52,891 bases of DNA from RBG-16-66-20 sp035499575 (GTDB lineage Bacteria; Pseudomonadota; Gammaproteobacteria; Burkholderiales; SG8-39). A program made the position numbers and the translations under genes. The stretch spans positions 1 to 52,891 of the forward strand of contig DATJYN010000019.1 in the NCBI GenBank assembly GCA_035499575.1. The letters run 5' to 3'. The notes under the pieces are model-generated. The model searched no databases. It saw nothing but the letters and a program-made list of their open reading frames with translations, and was not told where the DNA came from. The first letter of the stretch is position 1. Each line of letters opens with the position of its first letter. Below are positions 7,970 to 15,981 of this stretch, piece after piece.

Positions 7970-7983
7970 TTGATCTGGGTCAA
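7970..7983. promoter_or_regulatory. Fnr-like box 3 (TTGATCTGGGTCAA)
   Basis: TTGAT-CTGG-GTCAA sits ten bases after the ABC membrane-domain stop and upstream of the phasin gene. A hexamer AAGACT (8005-8010) follows after 21 bases. The predicted transcript starts near 8018 and has a 35-base leader containing the GAGGAGG ribosome binding site. Confidence 0.7.
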
Positions 7984-8052
7984 CGTGCGCCCGCGCGGCC
8001 GTGAAAGACTTTGCAAAGGCGGCAGGACCGTCTTTTCATCGAGGAGGTCTGT

Positions 8053-8517
8053 ATGGCGGGCGCAAACGAGCAATTCTTCGAGAACTGGAAACGGCAGGTG
8101 GACACCTGCCTGAAGCTGATGGACGCGGTCGTCGAAGCGAGCGCGAAGATGCGGGCGGCGCAGCTTGCCGCGGCGCAGGAGACGCACCGGCGCGTGGCGG
8201 AGCTCGAGAAGGCCGTGGCCGAAGCGGGCAGCGCGCAGGAGGTCTGCAGCGCGCAGTGGGACTGGACGCTTGCCACCTGCGAACGCTCGGCGGCCTACTG
8301 GCGCAGCCTGTTCGAAGCCATGGCCGAAGCCAACGGCAGGATGGCGCGTTGCGCGCAGGACGGCGTCCAGGTTGCGTCCGCGGGGCAGGCCGGTGAAGTG
8401 CCGGCGACCGGCTTCGAAGCGGTCGACAACATCTACCGCGAAATGCTCAAGACTTCGCAGCGCCTGCTCGAGTACACGACGGGTGCAGGCACGGAGCAGC
8501 CGAAGAAGGCGGCCTAG
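8053..8517 (+). CDS. Phasin-family PHA granule-associated protein
   Basis: The 154-residue protein is almost wholly amphipathic helix (FFENWKRQVDTCLKLMDAVV, then SAQWDWTLATCERSAAYW) and ends in an unstructured tail, as phasins do. Phasins coat PHA granules and set their number and size. ATG 8053 is chosen over an in-frame start at 8011 because GAGGAGG precedes it by five bases. Expression behind an Fnr-like box and a location between the island synthase (3860-5626) and other stress genes fit PHB storage under low oxygen. Sequence identity within phasins is weak, so the call rests on composition, length and context. Confidence 0.7.
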   Translation: MAGANEQFFENWKRQVDTCLKLMDAVVEASAKMRAAQLAAAQETHRRVAELEKAVAEAGSAQEVCSAQWDWTLATCERSAAYWRSLFEAMAEANGRMARCAQDGVQVASAGQAGEVPATGFEAVDNIYREMLKTSQRLLEYTTGAGTEQPKKAA

Positions 8518-8553
8518 GGCCTGCAATTCCAGGCGAGCCCGGGAACCAGCGCA

Positions 8554-11016
8554 GTGGTGAGCGATCCCGGGCTCACCGAGGCAGCCGCCGCGGCCGCGCT
8601 GGCGCTGCACGGGCCGAACCGGCTGGAGGCCGAGCGCCGCTCGCCGGCCGTCGTCGAGCTCCTGCGGCGCTTCCGCAACCCGCTGGTGATGCTGCTCGTC
8701 GCGGCGGCGGCGGTGTCGGCGGTCACCGGCGACGCTGCCGGGGCGACGATCATCGTGGCGATGATCGCCGTCAGCGTGGTCCTCGATTTCGTGCAGGAGA
8801 GGCGCGCCAGCGACGCGATCGAGCGCCTGCGCGCGATGGTGCGCGTGACGGTGCGCGTGCGGCGCGGGGGCGCCGAGCGCGACATCCCGCTCGCCGGGGT
8901 CGTGCCGGGCGACGTCGTGCTGCTGGCCGCAGGGGACCTCGTGCCGGGCGACGGCGTGCTGCTCGCTGCGCGCGATCTCTACGTCAACCAGGCGACCCTG
9001 ACCGGCGAGCCCTATCCGGTGGAGAAGACGGCGACCGGCGCCGATTGCGCGGCGCCCGGCCCGGCCGACGATCCGGGCGCCCTGCTGATGGGCAGCCACG
9101 TGCTGAGCGGCACGGCAGAGCTGCGCGTCAGCCGCACCGGCCGCGCGACCGTGCTGGGCGAAACCGCGGGCCTGGTTTCCGCGCGCACCCGTCCCAATCC
9201 GCTGGAACTCGGCACGCGCCGCTTCGGCATGCTGATCATGCGGCTCACCCTGTTCATGGTGCTCTTCGTGCTGCTCGCCAACGCGGTGCTCGGCCGGCCG
9301 GTGCTCGAATCGTTCATGTTCGCGGTGGCGCTGGCGGTCGGCCTCACGCCGGAATTGCTGCCGGTGATCGTGTCGGTGACGCTGGCGCGCGGCGCGATGC
9401 GCCTTGCTGCCGAGGAGGCGATCGTCAAGCAGCCGGCGGCGGTCTACACGCTCGGCGCGATGGACGTGCTCTGCACCGACAAGACCGGCACGCTGACCGA
9501 AGGGCGCATCGAACTCGAGCGCTACCTGGACGCGGCGGGGGCCCGGAGCGAGCGGGTACTGATGCTCGCCTGCGTGAACAGCGCCTGCGAATCCGGCCTG
9601 CGCAGCCCGCTCGACGAGGCGATCCTGCGCCACGGGCATGCCGACGTCGCGGGATGGCGCAAGGTGGACGAAGTGCCGTTCGATTTCGAGCGCCGGCGGG
9701 TCTCGGTGCTGGCCGACGCCCCCGACGGGCGGCGCCTGCTGGTCGTCAAGGGAGCGCCCGAGGAACTGATCGCGCTCTGCGACCGTTGCGAAACCGGCGA
9801 CGGCGGGCGCATCGAGCCGATGGACGAGGCGGCGCGCGCGCAGGCGCGCGGACGCTTCGAGGCGCTGGGAGAAGAAGGGATGCGCGTGCTGGCGATCTGC
9901 TGGCGCGAAGCGGGGCAGGCGCGCGCGGAGGCGAGGGCCACCGACGAGCAGGGGCTGGTGCTCGCCGGCTTCGTCGCCTTCCTAGACCCGCCGCGGGCGG
10001 ATGCGCGGGAGGCCGTCGACGCGCTGGCGGCGCGCGGCGTCGACCTGAAGATCCTCACGGGGGACAACGAGAGGGTGGCGCGCCACCTGTGCCGCGAACT
10101 GGGCATCAGCGTACGCGGCGAATTGCTGGGCAAGGAGATCGCGCGCATGGACGATGACGCGCTGGCGGCGGCGGCCGGGGAGGCGACGCTGTTCTGCCGC
10201 GTTTCGCCCGCGCAGAAGACGCGCGTCATCGCCGCGCTGCGGCGGCGCGGACGCGTGGTCGGCTACATCGGCGACGGCGTCAACGACGCGCCCGCGCTGC
10301 GCGGCGCGGATGTGGGCATTTCGGTGGACGGCGCGGTCGACGTGGCGAAGGATGCCGCCGACGTGATCCTGATGCGGCACCACCTGATGGTGGTGGTCGC
10401 AGGCGTGATCGAGGGGCGGCGCAGCCACGGCAACGTCATGAAATACCTGCGCATGGGCACCAGCTCCAATTTCGGCAACATGTTCAGCATGGCGGGCGCC
10501 ACGCTGTTCCTGCCCTTCCTGCCCCTGCTGCCGGTGCAGGTGCTGCTGAACAACCTGCTCTACGACCTTTCGGAGGTCGCGCTGCCGTTCGACAGCGTCG
10601 AGGATGAGGAACTTTCGAGTCCGCGCGTCTGGAACCTCGACGGCATCCGCCGCTTCATGCTGGTTTTCGGCCCGCTCAGCTCGGTGTTCGACTTCATGAT
10701 GTTCGGCGTGCTGGTCTGGGCCTTCCAGGCCGGGCCGGAACTGTTCCGCACCGGCTGGTTCATCGAATCGGTGGCGAGCCAGGTGCTGGTGATATTCGCG
10801 ATCCGCACGCGCCTGCCGGCGCTGGCCGGGCGTCCTCACCCGGCGCTAATCGCCGCGGCCCTGGCGGTCGTGGCCGCGGCCCTGGCGATCCCCTTCTCGC
10901 CGGCGGCGGCCTGGCTGGGTTTTGTGGCGCCGCCCGGCAGCCTGCTGGCGGCCGTGGCCGGGCTGGTCGCGGCATACCTGCTTCTGGTCGAAGTCCTCAA
11001 GCGCCGGTTGATCTGA
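8554..11016 (+). CDS. MgtA-type (P3B) magnesium-translocating P-type ATPase
   Basis: The 820-residue ion pump has the phosphorylation motif at Asp309 (CTDKTGTLTEG), the TGES-type loop as LTGEPYPVEK, the nucleotide-binding KGAPEEL and the hinge GDGVNDAPALRGADVGIS. The C-terminal segment NNLLYDLSEVALPFDSVEDE and the later RTGWFIESVASQ match MgtA/MgtB rather than calcium or sodium pumps. It is about 80 residues shorter than E. coli MgtA because the N-terminal extension is missing. GTG 8554 or GTG 8557 could start it. It follows the phasin gene by 36 bases and probably shares its transcript, so it would be oxygen-regulated, not only magnesium-regulated. Similar pumps occur in low-oxygen loci of other betaproteobacteria, where their ion is unproven. 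Confidence 0.88.
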   Translation: MVSDPGLTEAAAAAALALHGPNRLEAERRSPAVVELLRRFRNPLVMLLVAAAAVSAVTGDAAGATIIVAMIAVSVVLDFVQERRASDAIERLRAMVRVTVRVRRGGAERDIPLAGVVPGDVVLLAAGDLVPGDGVLLAARDLYVNQATLTGEPYPVEKTATGADCAAPGPADDPGALLMGSHVLSGTAELRVSRTGRATVLGETAGLVSARTRPNPLELGTRRFGMLIMRLTLFMVLFVLLANAVLGRPVLESFMFAVALAVGLTPELLPVIVSVTLARGAMRLAAEEAIVKQPAAVYTLGAMDVLCTDKTGTLTEGRIELERYLDAAGARSERVLMLACVNSACESGLRSPLDEAILRHGHADVAGWRKVDEVPFDFERRRVSVLADAPDGRRLLVVKGAPEELIALCDRCETGDGGRIEPMDEAARAQARGRFEALGEEGMRVLAICWREAGQARAEARATDEQGLVLAGFVAFLDPPRADAREAVDALAARGVDLKILTGDNERVARHLCRELGISVRGELLGKEIARMDDDALAAAAGEATLFCRVSPAQKTRVIAALRRRGRVVGYIGDGVNDAPALRGADVGISVDGAVDVAKDAADVILMRHHLMVVVAGVIEGRRSHGNVMKYLRMGTSSNFGNMFSMAGATLFLPFLPLLPVQVLLNNLLYDLSEVALPFDSVEDEELSSPRVWNLDGIRRFMLVFGPLSSVFDFMMFGVLVWAFQAGPELFRTGWFIESVASQVLVIFAIRTRLPALAGRPHPALIAAALAVVAAALAIPFSPAAAWLGFVAPPGSLLAAVAGLVAAYLLLVEVLKRRLI

Positions 11017-11021
11017 GTCAA
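11008..11021. promoter_or_regulatory. Fnr-like box 4 (TTGATCTGAGTCAA)
   Basis: TTGAT-CTGA-GTCAA overlaps the last codons and stop of the P-type ATPase gene. TACACT (11043-11048) follows after 21 bases as a good -10 hexamer. The predicted transcription start is the GTG at 11055, which would make that mRNA leaderless. Confidence 0.7.
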
Positions 11022-11054
11022 GGGCGCGGCGGGATGCGCCGTTACACTGGGCAG

Positions 11055-11342
11055 GTGAGCGATCCCGGCTTCGATATCGAACGGGCAAAGCTGCTGATCA
11101 ATGAGATCTCAGTGAATCTCGCCCGCCTGCCCGCGGACAGCGCGCGCCATGCGGAACTGCGCGCGGAGGTGGACGCCTTGAAGGCAATTCTCGAGCGGCC
11201 CGGCGCGCCCCACGCGCAGGTCAGGGATCGCTTGAAGTCGGTTCGTGGATTGATTGACGCGGCCGCCGCGGAACTGCGCGCCGACGGCGTGCGCGCCGGC
11301 ATCCTGGCAAAGGAAATCGGCCGGATGCTCGGCCTGGACTGA
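11055..11342 (+). CDS. Small helical protein of unknown function, Fnr-box controlled
   Basis: The 95-residue product is predicted to be all-helical and charged (IERAKLLINEISVNLARL, then VRDRLKSVRGLIDAAAAELR), with no signal peptide, cysteine cluster or membrane segment. I do not recognise a family. GTG 11055 is chosen over ATG 11034 because ATG 11034 lies upstream of the -10 hexamer TACACT at 11043-11048, which starts transcription near 11055. The C-terminus (AKEIGRMLGLD) could be an interaction motif. It converges on fnr, with only two bases between the stop codons. Co-location suggests a role in oxygen-limitation physiology, but that is inference only. Confidence 0.65.
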   Translation: MSDPGFDIERAKLLINEISVNLARLPADSARHAELRAEVDALKAILERPGAPHAQVRDRLKSVRGLIDAAAAELRADGVRAGILAKEIGRMLGLD

Positions 11343-11344
11343 GC

Positions 11345-12088
11345 TCAGTTCTCGATCAGGCGCTGCAGGCCGGGAATGTCGAGGATCCGCACGTGCTTCT
11401 GCTGCACCTCGATCAGGCGATCGGCCTGGAAACGCGAGAACAGGCGGCTCACGGTTTCCAGCTTCAGGCCCAGGTAGCTGCCGATTTCCTCGCGCGTCAT
11501 GCGCAGGTGGAAATCGGAAGCCGAATAGCCGCGCGCCGTGAAGCGGCGCGAAAGGTTGAGCAGGAACGCCGCCAGGCGCTCCTCGGCGCTCATCGAGCCC
11601 AGCAGCATCATCACGCCGTGGTCGCGCACGATCTCGCGCGACAGCACGCTGTGCAGGTTGCGCTGGATCGCCGGAACCTCGCGCCCGAGTTCCTCGATCA
11701 TCGCGAAGGGCAGCACGCAGGCCTCGCTGTCCTCCAGGGCGATGGCGCTGCCGTTGTAGATGCCGCTGCCGATGCCGTCCAGGCCGAGCAGCTCGCCGCC
11801 CATCTGGAAGCCGGTCACCTGTTCGCGGCCGTCGGCGTTCAGCACCGTGGTCTTCAGGAAGCCGCTGCGGATCGCGTACAGCGCGGCAAACGGGTCGCCC
11901 GCCTTGAACAGGCTGTCGCCGCGCTTCAGGCGCCGGCGCGCGAACACCACCTGCTCGACGCGCGCCATGTCCTCATTGCCGATGCGCATCGGCAGGCATA
12001 GCTCTCGCAGGTTGCAGTTGGAGCAGTTGGTTTCGTGTTTCCGTGGCGCGGGCTGGGGGAAGATCCGGGTGACGGTTGCGGTCTGCAT
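11345..12088 (-). CDS. fnr: Fnr-type oxygen-sensing transcription regulator
   Basis: The 247-residue Crp/Fnr regulator carries the iron-sulfur ligands of true Fnr: Cys22, Cys25 and Cys31 (NCSNCNLRELC) and a central Cys124 (EACVLPF). The cyclic-nucleotide-like barrel spans about residues 45-150. The recognition helix GLKLETVSRLFSRF supplies Glu211, Ser214 and Arg215, the residues that read TTGA half-sites in E. coli Fnr. The protein should therefore dimerise when oxygen is absent, bind TTGAY-N4-RTCAA and activate transcription. Seven such sites lie within 8 kb on either side. No box precedes fnr itself, so it appears not to be autoregulated. It lies near hemN and a TauE-like gene, a grouping common in proteobacteria. 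Confidence 0.95.
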   Translation of the reverse strand: MQTATVTRIFPQPAPRKHETNCSNCNLRELCLPMRIGNEDMARVEQVVFARRRLKRGDSLFKAGDPFAALYAIRSGFLKTTVLNADGREQVTGFQMGGELLGLDGIGSGIYNGSAIALEDSEACVLPFAMIEELGREVPAIQRNLHSVLSREIVRDHGVMMLLGSMSAEERLAAFLLNLSRRFTARGYSASDFHLRMTREEIGSYLGLKLETVSRLFSRFQADRLIEVQQKHVRILDIPGLQRLIEN

Positions 12089-12188
12089 GGCTGCCTCCTG
12101 ATCGATGGAGACAGTTTGTCGCCCGGCTGAGCGCGCGGATATCGGCGCTCGCTGATTCTGTGGGTAGGAATCGTCCTAGTGCAATGCG

Positions 12189-12545
12189 CTATTCGGGCTT
12201 CCGGGCGCTGTGGAGATCCCAGGCCGCCAGCGCGGCCACGACCAGGCCCACTGATATCGCGTTCAGCGTTGCAGCGCGTTCTCCGGAAAACCCCAGCGCA
12301 TACGGGGAGAGCACCAGCCAGCCGCCGAACACGATATTGACGATCTCGTTGCCCAGGTCCGTCAGGCGCCAGGCGGAAATGATGCAGAAGATGACCAGGC
12401 CGAAGCCCGCGCCGAACGCATTTGCCGCCGCCGCCGGGTCGAGGTCGTAGCCGAGCACGGAGGGAGACGCGACCAGCCACGCACCCGCCAATCCGATGAC
12501 CACATCACGCCAATGCGCTCGCGGTTCCATGGCGACATGCTCCAT
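12189..12545 (-). CDS. SPW-repeat membrane protein
   Basis: The small membrane protein of about 118 residues has four hydrophobic segments and two copies of the SPW-type motif, AWLVASPSVLGYD and GWLVLSPYALGFS, each at a helix end. The family is widespread but has no known activity. Two starts are possible. ATG 12545 coincides with the transcription start predicted from Fnr-like box 5 and the GACACT hexamer (12557-12552). ATG 12530 would have GGAG nine bases upstream and a 15-base leader. The protein is likely produced under oxygen limitation together with the stress proteins. Confidence 0.8.
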   Translation of the reverse strand: MEHVAMEPRAHWRDVVIGLAGAWLVASPSVLGYDLDPAAAANAFGAGFGLVIFCIISAWRLTDLGNEIVNIVFGGWLVLSPYALGFSGERAATLNAISVGLVVAALAAWDLHSARKPE

Positions 12546-12578
12546 GCCCGCAGTGTCGCCCGCGCCGGGGCCAAGGTA

Positions 12579-12592
12579 TTGATGCAGGTCAA
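12579..12592. promoter_or_regulatory. Fnr-like box 5 (TTGATGCAGGTCAA)
   Basis: TTGAT-GCAG-GTCAA is identical over all 14 bases to box 2. It lies between the response regulator stop (12598) and the SPW-repeat gene. On the minus strand GACACT (12557-12552) follows after 21 bases. The centre lies 40.5 bases from ATG 12545. Confidence 0.7.
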
Positions 12593-12597
12593 CCCGG

Positions 12598-13233
12598 CTA
12601 CGCGAGCTTGTTTTCGACCGCGTAGCGCACCAGTTCCGCGGTGCTTTGCATGCCCATCTTTTCGAGGATGCGGGTCTTGTGGGTGCTGACGGTTTTGACA
12701 GACAGGTGCAGCCGCTCGGCGATATCGGTGGGCCCGAGGCCGTCGACGAGCAGGCGGAACACTTCGAACTCGCGGTCCGACAGGCGGCCGTGCGGCGCGG
12801 CCGCGCCGTCGCGCGCGCCGCCCTGGGCCGCGACCAGCAGGGCCGCGGCGGCTTCGCTGATGTGCACGCCGCCGGCCGCGATCTTGCGGATCGCATTGAC
12901 CAGCTGCGCCGAGGCGCTGTCCTTGGTCAGGTAGCCCGAGGCCCCGGCCTTCAGGGCACGCGCCGCGTATTGCGCCTCGCCGTGCATCGACAGCACCAGC
13001 ACCCGCAGCCGCGGTTTTTCCAGCTTCACGCGCTTGATCAGTTCCAGCCCGGCGATGCCCGGCATGGACATGTCGAGCACGGCGAGGTCGTAGTCGTTCG
13101 CCTTCACCAGCGCCAGCGCCTCGTCGCCGGTGGCGGCCTCGCCGTCGATGCGGACGTCGCCGGTGGCGGCGAGCAGCTGGCGCAGGCCTTCGCGCACCAG
13201 CGTGTGGTCGTCCGCCATCAGCACGCGGATCAT
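12598..13233 (-). CDS. Response regulator, NarL/FixJ (LuxR-type HTH) family
   Basis: The 211-residue regulator has a receiver domain with the acidic pair Asp8/Asp9, phosphorylation site Asp54 (VLDMSMPG) and Lys near residue 104 (YLTKDSA). It ends in a LuxR-type DNA-binding domain (LSDREFEVFRLLVDGL, then SVKTVSTHKTRILEKMG). Its ATG overlaps the stop of the sensor kinase by four bases, so the two form a coupled pair. It is probably phosphorylated by that kinase. The gene order inside the Fnr island suggests a role in redox or stress response, but no target can be named. Confidence 0.93.
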   Translation of the reverse strand: MIRVLMADDHTLVREGLRQLLAATGDVRIDGEAATGDEALALVKANDYDLAVLDMSMPGIAGLELIKRVKLEKPRLRVLVLSMHGEAQYAARALKAGASGYLTKDSASAQLVNAIRKIAAGGVHISEAAAALLVAAQGGARDGAAAPHGRLSDREFEVFRLLVDGLGPTDIAERLHLSVKTVSTHKTRILEKMGMQSTAELVRYAVENKLA

Positions 13234-14525
13234 GCGGCCGGCCCCGTCGGCAGCCTCGGTATGCGCACCAGCACGCGCGTGCCGCCGCGCGGCGCCGCGC
13301 CGATTTCCACCGCGCCGCCGAGATAGCGCACGCGCTCGCGCATGCCCTTCAGCCCGAGCGAGCGGGAGCGCGCGAAGTCCGTGTCCCCGATCCCGCGGCC
13401 GTCGTCCTCCACCTCGAGCTCCAGCATGTTGCCGCCCGTGCCGAGGACGACCCACGCATTCTTCGCGCGCGCGTGGCGCGCGATGTTGGTGAGCGACTCC
13501 TGCAGGACGCGGTATGCCGTGGTCGCCACCGAGGGATCGACGTTTTCGAGCTCGCCGTCGCCCGGCGCCTTCAGGTTGCAGGCGATGCCGGAGTGCTTCG
13601 TGAACTCCTCGACCAGCCAGGCGGCGGCGTCGCGCAGGCCGAGGTCGTCGAGCATCAGCGGCCGCAGCTCGGAGGAGATGCGCCGCATCGAATTCACCGT
13701 GCGGTCGAGCGTGGCGTCCATGTGGGCGGCTTTCGCGGCCAATTCCGCGCCCCCGGCCGGCAGGCGCTCGCGCAGCCAGGCGAGATCCAGTTTCATCGCC
13801 GTGAGCAGCTGGCCGAGCTCGTCGTGCAGCTCGCGGGCGAGCAGCGTTTTCTCTTCCTCGCGCGCCTCCAGCACCCGCGCCGAGATCTCGCGCAGCTCGG
13901 CCTGCTGGCGCGCCAGCATGTCTTCATATTCCTTGCGATTGGTCACGTCGCGCAGGATCACCGTGTAGAGGCGGTGCCCGCCCTCGGAGGCCTGCGAGAT
14001 CGAGGCCTCGATCGGGAATTCCTGCCCGTTCGCGCGCAGCGCCCAGAGCATGGTCGCGTCGCCCATGCGGCGGTTGGTCACGCCGGTCTGGCCGAAATGC
14101 TTGATGTGCCCCTGGTGGGCCGCGCGGAAGCGGGCCGGCAGGAAGCGGTCGAGCGTGGAGCCGAGCGCTTCGGCGCGGCCGCAGCGGAAGATCGATTCCG
14201 CGGCCTGGTTGAACAGCACGATGCGCTGGTCCTGGTCGATGGTGATGATCGCGTCCATCGCCGAGTCCATCACCGCCGCGAGCCGCGCATGCGATTCGTC
14301 GATCGCCGAGCGCGCCCGGCGGTCGCGGGCCTCGGCCTGCAGGGCGGTCTGCACGATCACCACGATCATGGCACCCAGCACCGCGAGATCGACGACCAGG
14401 TCGGTGGCGAAGAGCCAGGGCGTGTCGGCGCCGAGGAACGCGGCGGCGAAATTCAGCACCACGATGCCGGCGGCCAGGGCGAGGCCGAGGGCGGCGGCCC
14501 AGGGTTTCAGCCAGATGCGGGTCAC
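13230..14525 (-). CDS. Membrane PAS-domain sensor histidine kinase (HisKA_3/NarX-like core)
   Basis: The 431-residue kinase has two N-terminal membrane helices (about residues 10-31 and 41-62) with only a very short periplasmic link. One cytosolic PAS domain follows (about 78-200), then a HisKA_3 dimerisation domain with His234 (LARELHDELGQLL) and a C-terminal ATPase domain (YRVLQESLTNIARHA, then EDDGRGIG). It resembles kinases that sense intracellular or membrane redox signals, since almost nothing faces the periplasm. No heme or iron-sulfur ligand set is obvious in the PAS region. The GTG start at 14525 is divergent from hemN; the Fnr-like box in that gap is too close to activate this gene. 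Confidence 0.9.
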   Translation of the reverse strand: MTRIWLKPWAAALGLALAAGIVVLNFAAAFLGADTPWLFATDLVVDLAVLGAMIVVIVQTALQAEARDRRARSAIDESHARLAAVMDSAMDAIITIDQDQRIVLFNQAAESIFRCGRAEALGSTLDRFLPARFRAAHQGHIKHFGQTGVTNRRMGDATMLWALRANGQEFPIEASISQASEGGHRLYTVILRDVTNRKEYEDMLARQQAELREISARVLEAREEEKTLLARELHDELGQLLTAMKLDLAWLRERLPAGGAELAAKAAHMDATLDRTVNSMRRISSELRPLMLDDLGLRDAAAWLVEEFTKHSGIACNLKAPGDGELENVDPSVATTAYRVLQESLTNIARHARAKNAWVVLGTGGNMLELEVEDDGRGIGDTDFARSRSLGLKGMRERVRYLGGAVEIGAAPRGGTRVLVRIPRLPTGPAA

Positions 14526-14539
14526 CGCGGCGCCCCGGT

Positions 14540-14553
14540 TTGACTCAGGTCAA
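14540..14553. promoter_or_regulatory. Fnr-like box 6 (TTGACTCAGGTCAA)
   Basis: TTGAC-TCAG-GTCAA lies between the kinase and hemN. CATAGT (14575-14580) follows after 21 bases as a -10 hexamer, and the centre is exactly 41.5 bases from the hemN ATG. In the kinase direction the implied start would fall inside the kinase gene, so hemN is the only sensible target. Confidence 0.78.
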
Positions 14554-14587
14554 GGGCGCGCGGCGCGCGCGCGGCATAGTGGATTTC

Positions 14588-15979
14588 ATGGCCTATCCCT
14601 CCTCGGAACTGGTGATCGACCCGGTCCTGATCCGCAAGCACGACGTCAGCGGGCCGCGCTACACCTCGTACCCGACCGCGGACCGCTTCGTCGAGGCCTT
14701 CGGCGAGGGCTGCCTGCGCGAACGCCTCGAATCCCGCGCCGCGCATTCGTCGCTGTCGCTCTACGTCCACCTGCCGTTCTGCGACACGGTCTGCTACTAC
14801 TGCGGATGCAACAAGGTGGTCACGCGCGACCATGGCAGGTCGGAAAAGTATATCAACTACCTCGGCAGGGAAATGGCGATGACGGCGGCGCTGCTCGGCG
14901 GGCCGCGCGCCGCGAGCTACGGCCAGCTGCACTGGGGCGGCGGCACGCCGACGTTTCTCGCGCGCGAAGAGATGCAGAGGTTGCTCGAACTGATCGACGC
15001 GCAGTTCCGGCGCGCGCCCGGCGCGGAACTGTCGCTCGAAGTGGATCCGCGCCGCGTCGAGCCCGGGCGCCTGGCCTTCCTCGGCGCGCTGGGCTTCAAC
15101 CGCGTGTCGGTCGGCGTGCAGGATTTCGACGCGCGCGTGCAGCAGGCGGTGCATCGCATCCAGAGCCTGGAGGAAACGCGGCGCGTGGTCGACGAGGCGC
15201 GCGCGGGCGGCTTTCGTTCGGTCAACCTCGACCTCATCTACGGCCTGCCGCTGCAGACGCTGGACAGCTTCAACGCCACGCTCGACAAGGTGCTCGAGCT
15301 CTCTCCGGAGCGCATCGCGCTCTACAGCTACGCGCATTTGCCGGCGCTGTTCAAGCCGCAGCGCCGCATCCGCGAGGCGGACCTGCCGTCGCCGGAGGCG
15401 AAGCTGCAGATCCTCACGCTCGCCATCGGCCGGCTGACGCGCGCAGGCTACCTCTACATCGGCATGGATCACTTCGCGAAGCCCGGCGACGAACTGTCGG
15501 TGGCGCAGGGCCAGGGCCGCCTGCAGCGAAATTTCCAGGGCTACTCGACGCGGGCGGGCAGCGACCTGCTCGGCTTCGGGGTATCGGCGATCGGCAGCCT
15601 CGGGCCGTCCTACTACCAGAACGCGAAGGACTTGACGGCCTACTACGCTGCGCTCGACCAGGGGCGCCTGCCGGCATGGCGCGGCATCGAGCTCACGTCG
15701 GACGACCTGGTGCGGCGCGCGGTGATCCAGTCGCTGGCCTGCAATTTCCGCCTGTCGCTGGAATCGATCGAGCAGTCCTGGCTGATCGATTTCCGCAAGT
15801 ACTTCGCGGAGGAAATGCGCGAGCTGCGGCGCCTGGCCGACGACGGCCTGGTCGAGTTGCAGCCCGACTGGATCGTGGTGACCCCCGGAGGGCGGCTGCT
15901 GGTGCGCGCGGTATGCATGGTGTTCGACCGCTACTTGCGCGAACAACGCCGGCGCGCCTCGTATTCGAAGGTGATCTGA
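14588..15979 (+). CDS. hemN: Oxygen-independent coproporphyrinogen III dehydrogenase
   Basis: The 463-residue radical SAM enzyme converts coproporphyrinogen III to protoporphyrinogen IX without oxygen, in heme synthesis. The cluster motif is Cys65, Cys69 and Cys72 with Cys74 (CDTVCYYCGC), preceded by LYVHLPF. Other HemN signatures are GGGTPTFL, then NRVSVGVQDF and YSYAHLP. The length equals that of E. coli HemN, and the N-terminal RYTSYPTADRF separates it from shorter HemW proteins. ATG 14588 is the predicted transcription start under Fnr-like box 6, so the mRNA may be leaderless. Fnr control of hemN is well established in many proteobacteria. The TauE-like gene follows after two bases. Confidence 0.96.
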   Translation: MAYPSSELVIDPVLIRKHDVSGPRYTSYPTADRFVEAFGEGCLRERLESRAAHSSLSLYVHLPFCDTVCYYCGCNKVVTRDHGRSEKYINYLGREMAMTAALLGGPRAASYGQLHWGGGTPTFLAREEMQRLLELIDAQFRRAPGAELSLEVDPRRVEPGRLAFLGALGFNRVSVGVQDFDARVQQAVHRIQSLEETRRVVDEARAGGFRSVNLDLIYGLPLQTLDSFNATLDKVLELSPERIALYSYAHLPALFKPQRRIREADLPSPEAKLQILTLAIGRLTRAGYLYIGMDHFAKPGDELSVAQGQGRLQRNFQGYSTRAGSDLLGFGVSAIGSLGPSYYQNAKDLTAYYAALDQGRLPAWRGIELTSDDLVRRAVIQSLACNFRLSLESIEQSWLIDFRKYFAEEMRELRRLADDGLVELQPDWIVVTPGGRLLVRAVCMVFDRYLREQRRRASYSKVI

Positions 15980-15981
15980 GC

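Noticed and set aside
7961..8052. Frameshifted ATPase domain after the ABC membrane domain
   Set aside because: No Walker A, signature or Walker B motif appears in any frame between the stop and the phasin gene, so there is no remnant to support a frameshift.
11338..11349. ACTGAGCTCAGT, a 12-base palindrome between the small gene and fnr
   Set aside because: It is formed by the two convergent stop codons and their neighbours; it is too short for a terminator and there is no other support.
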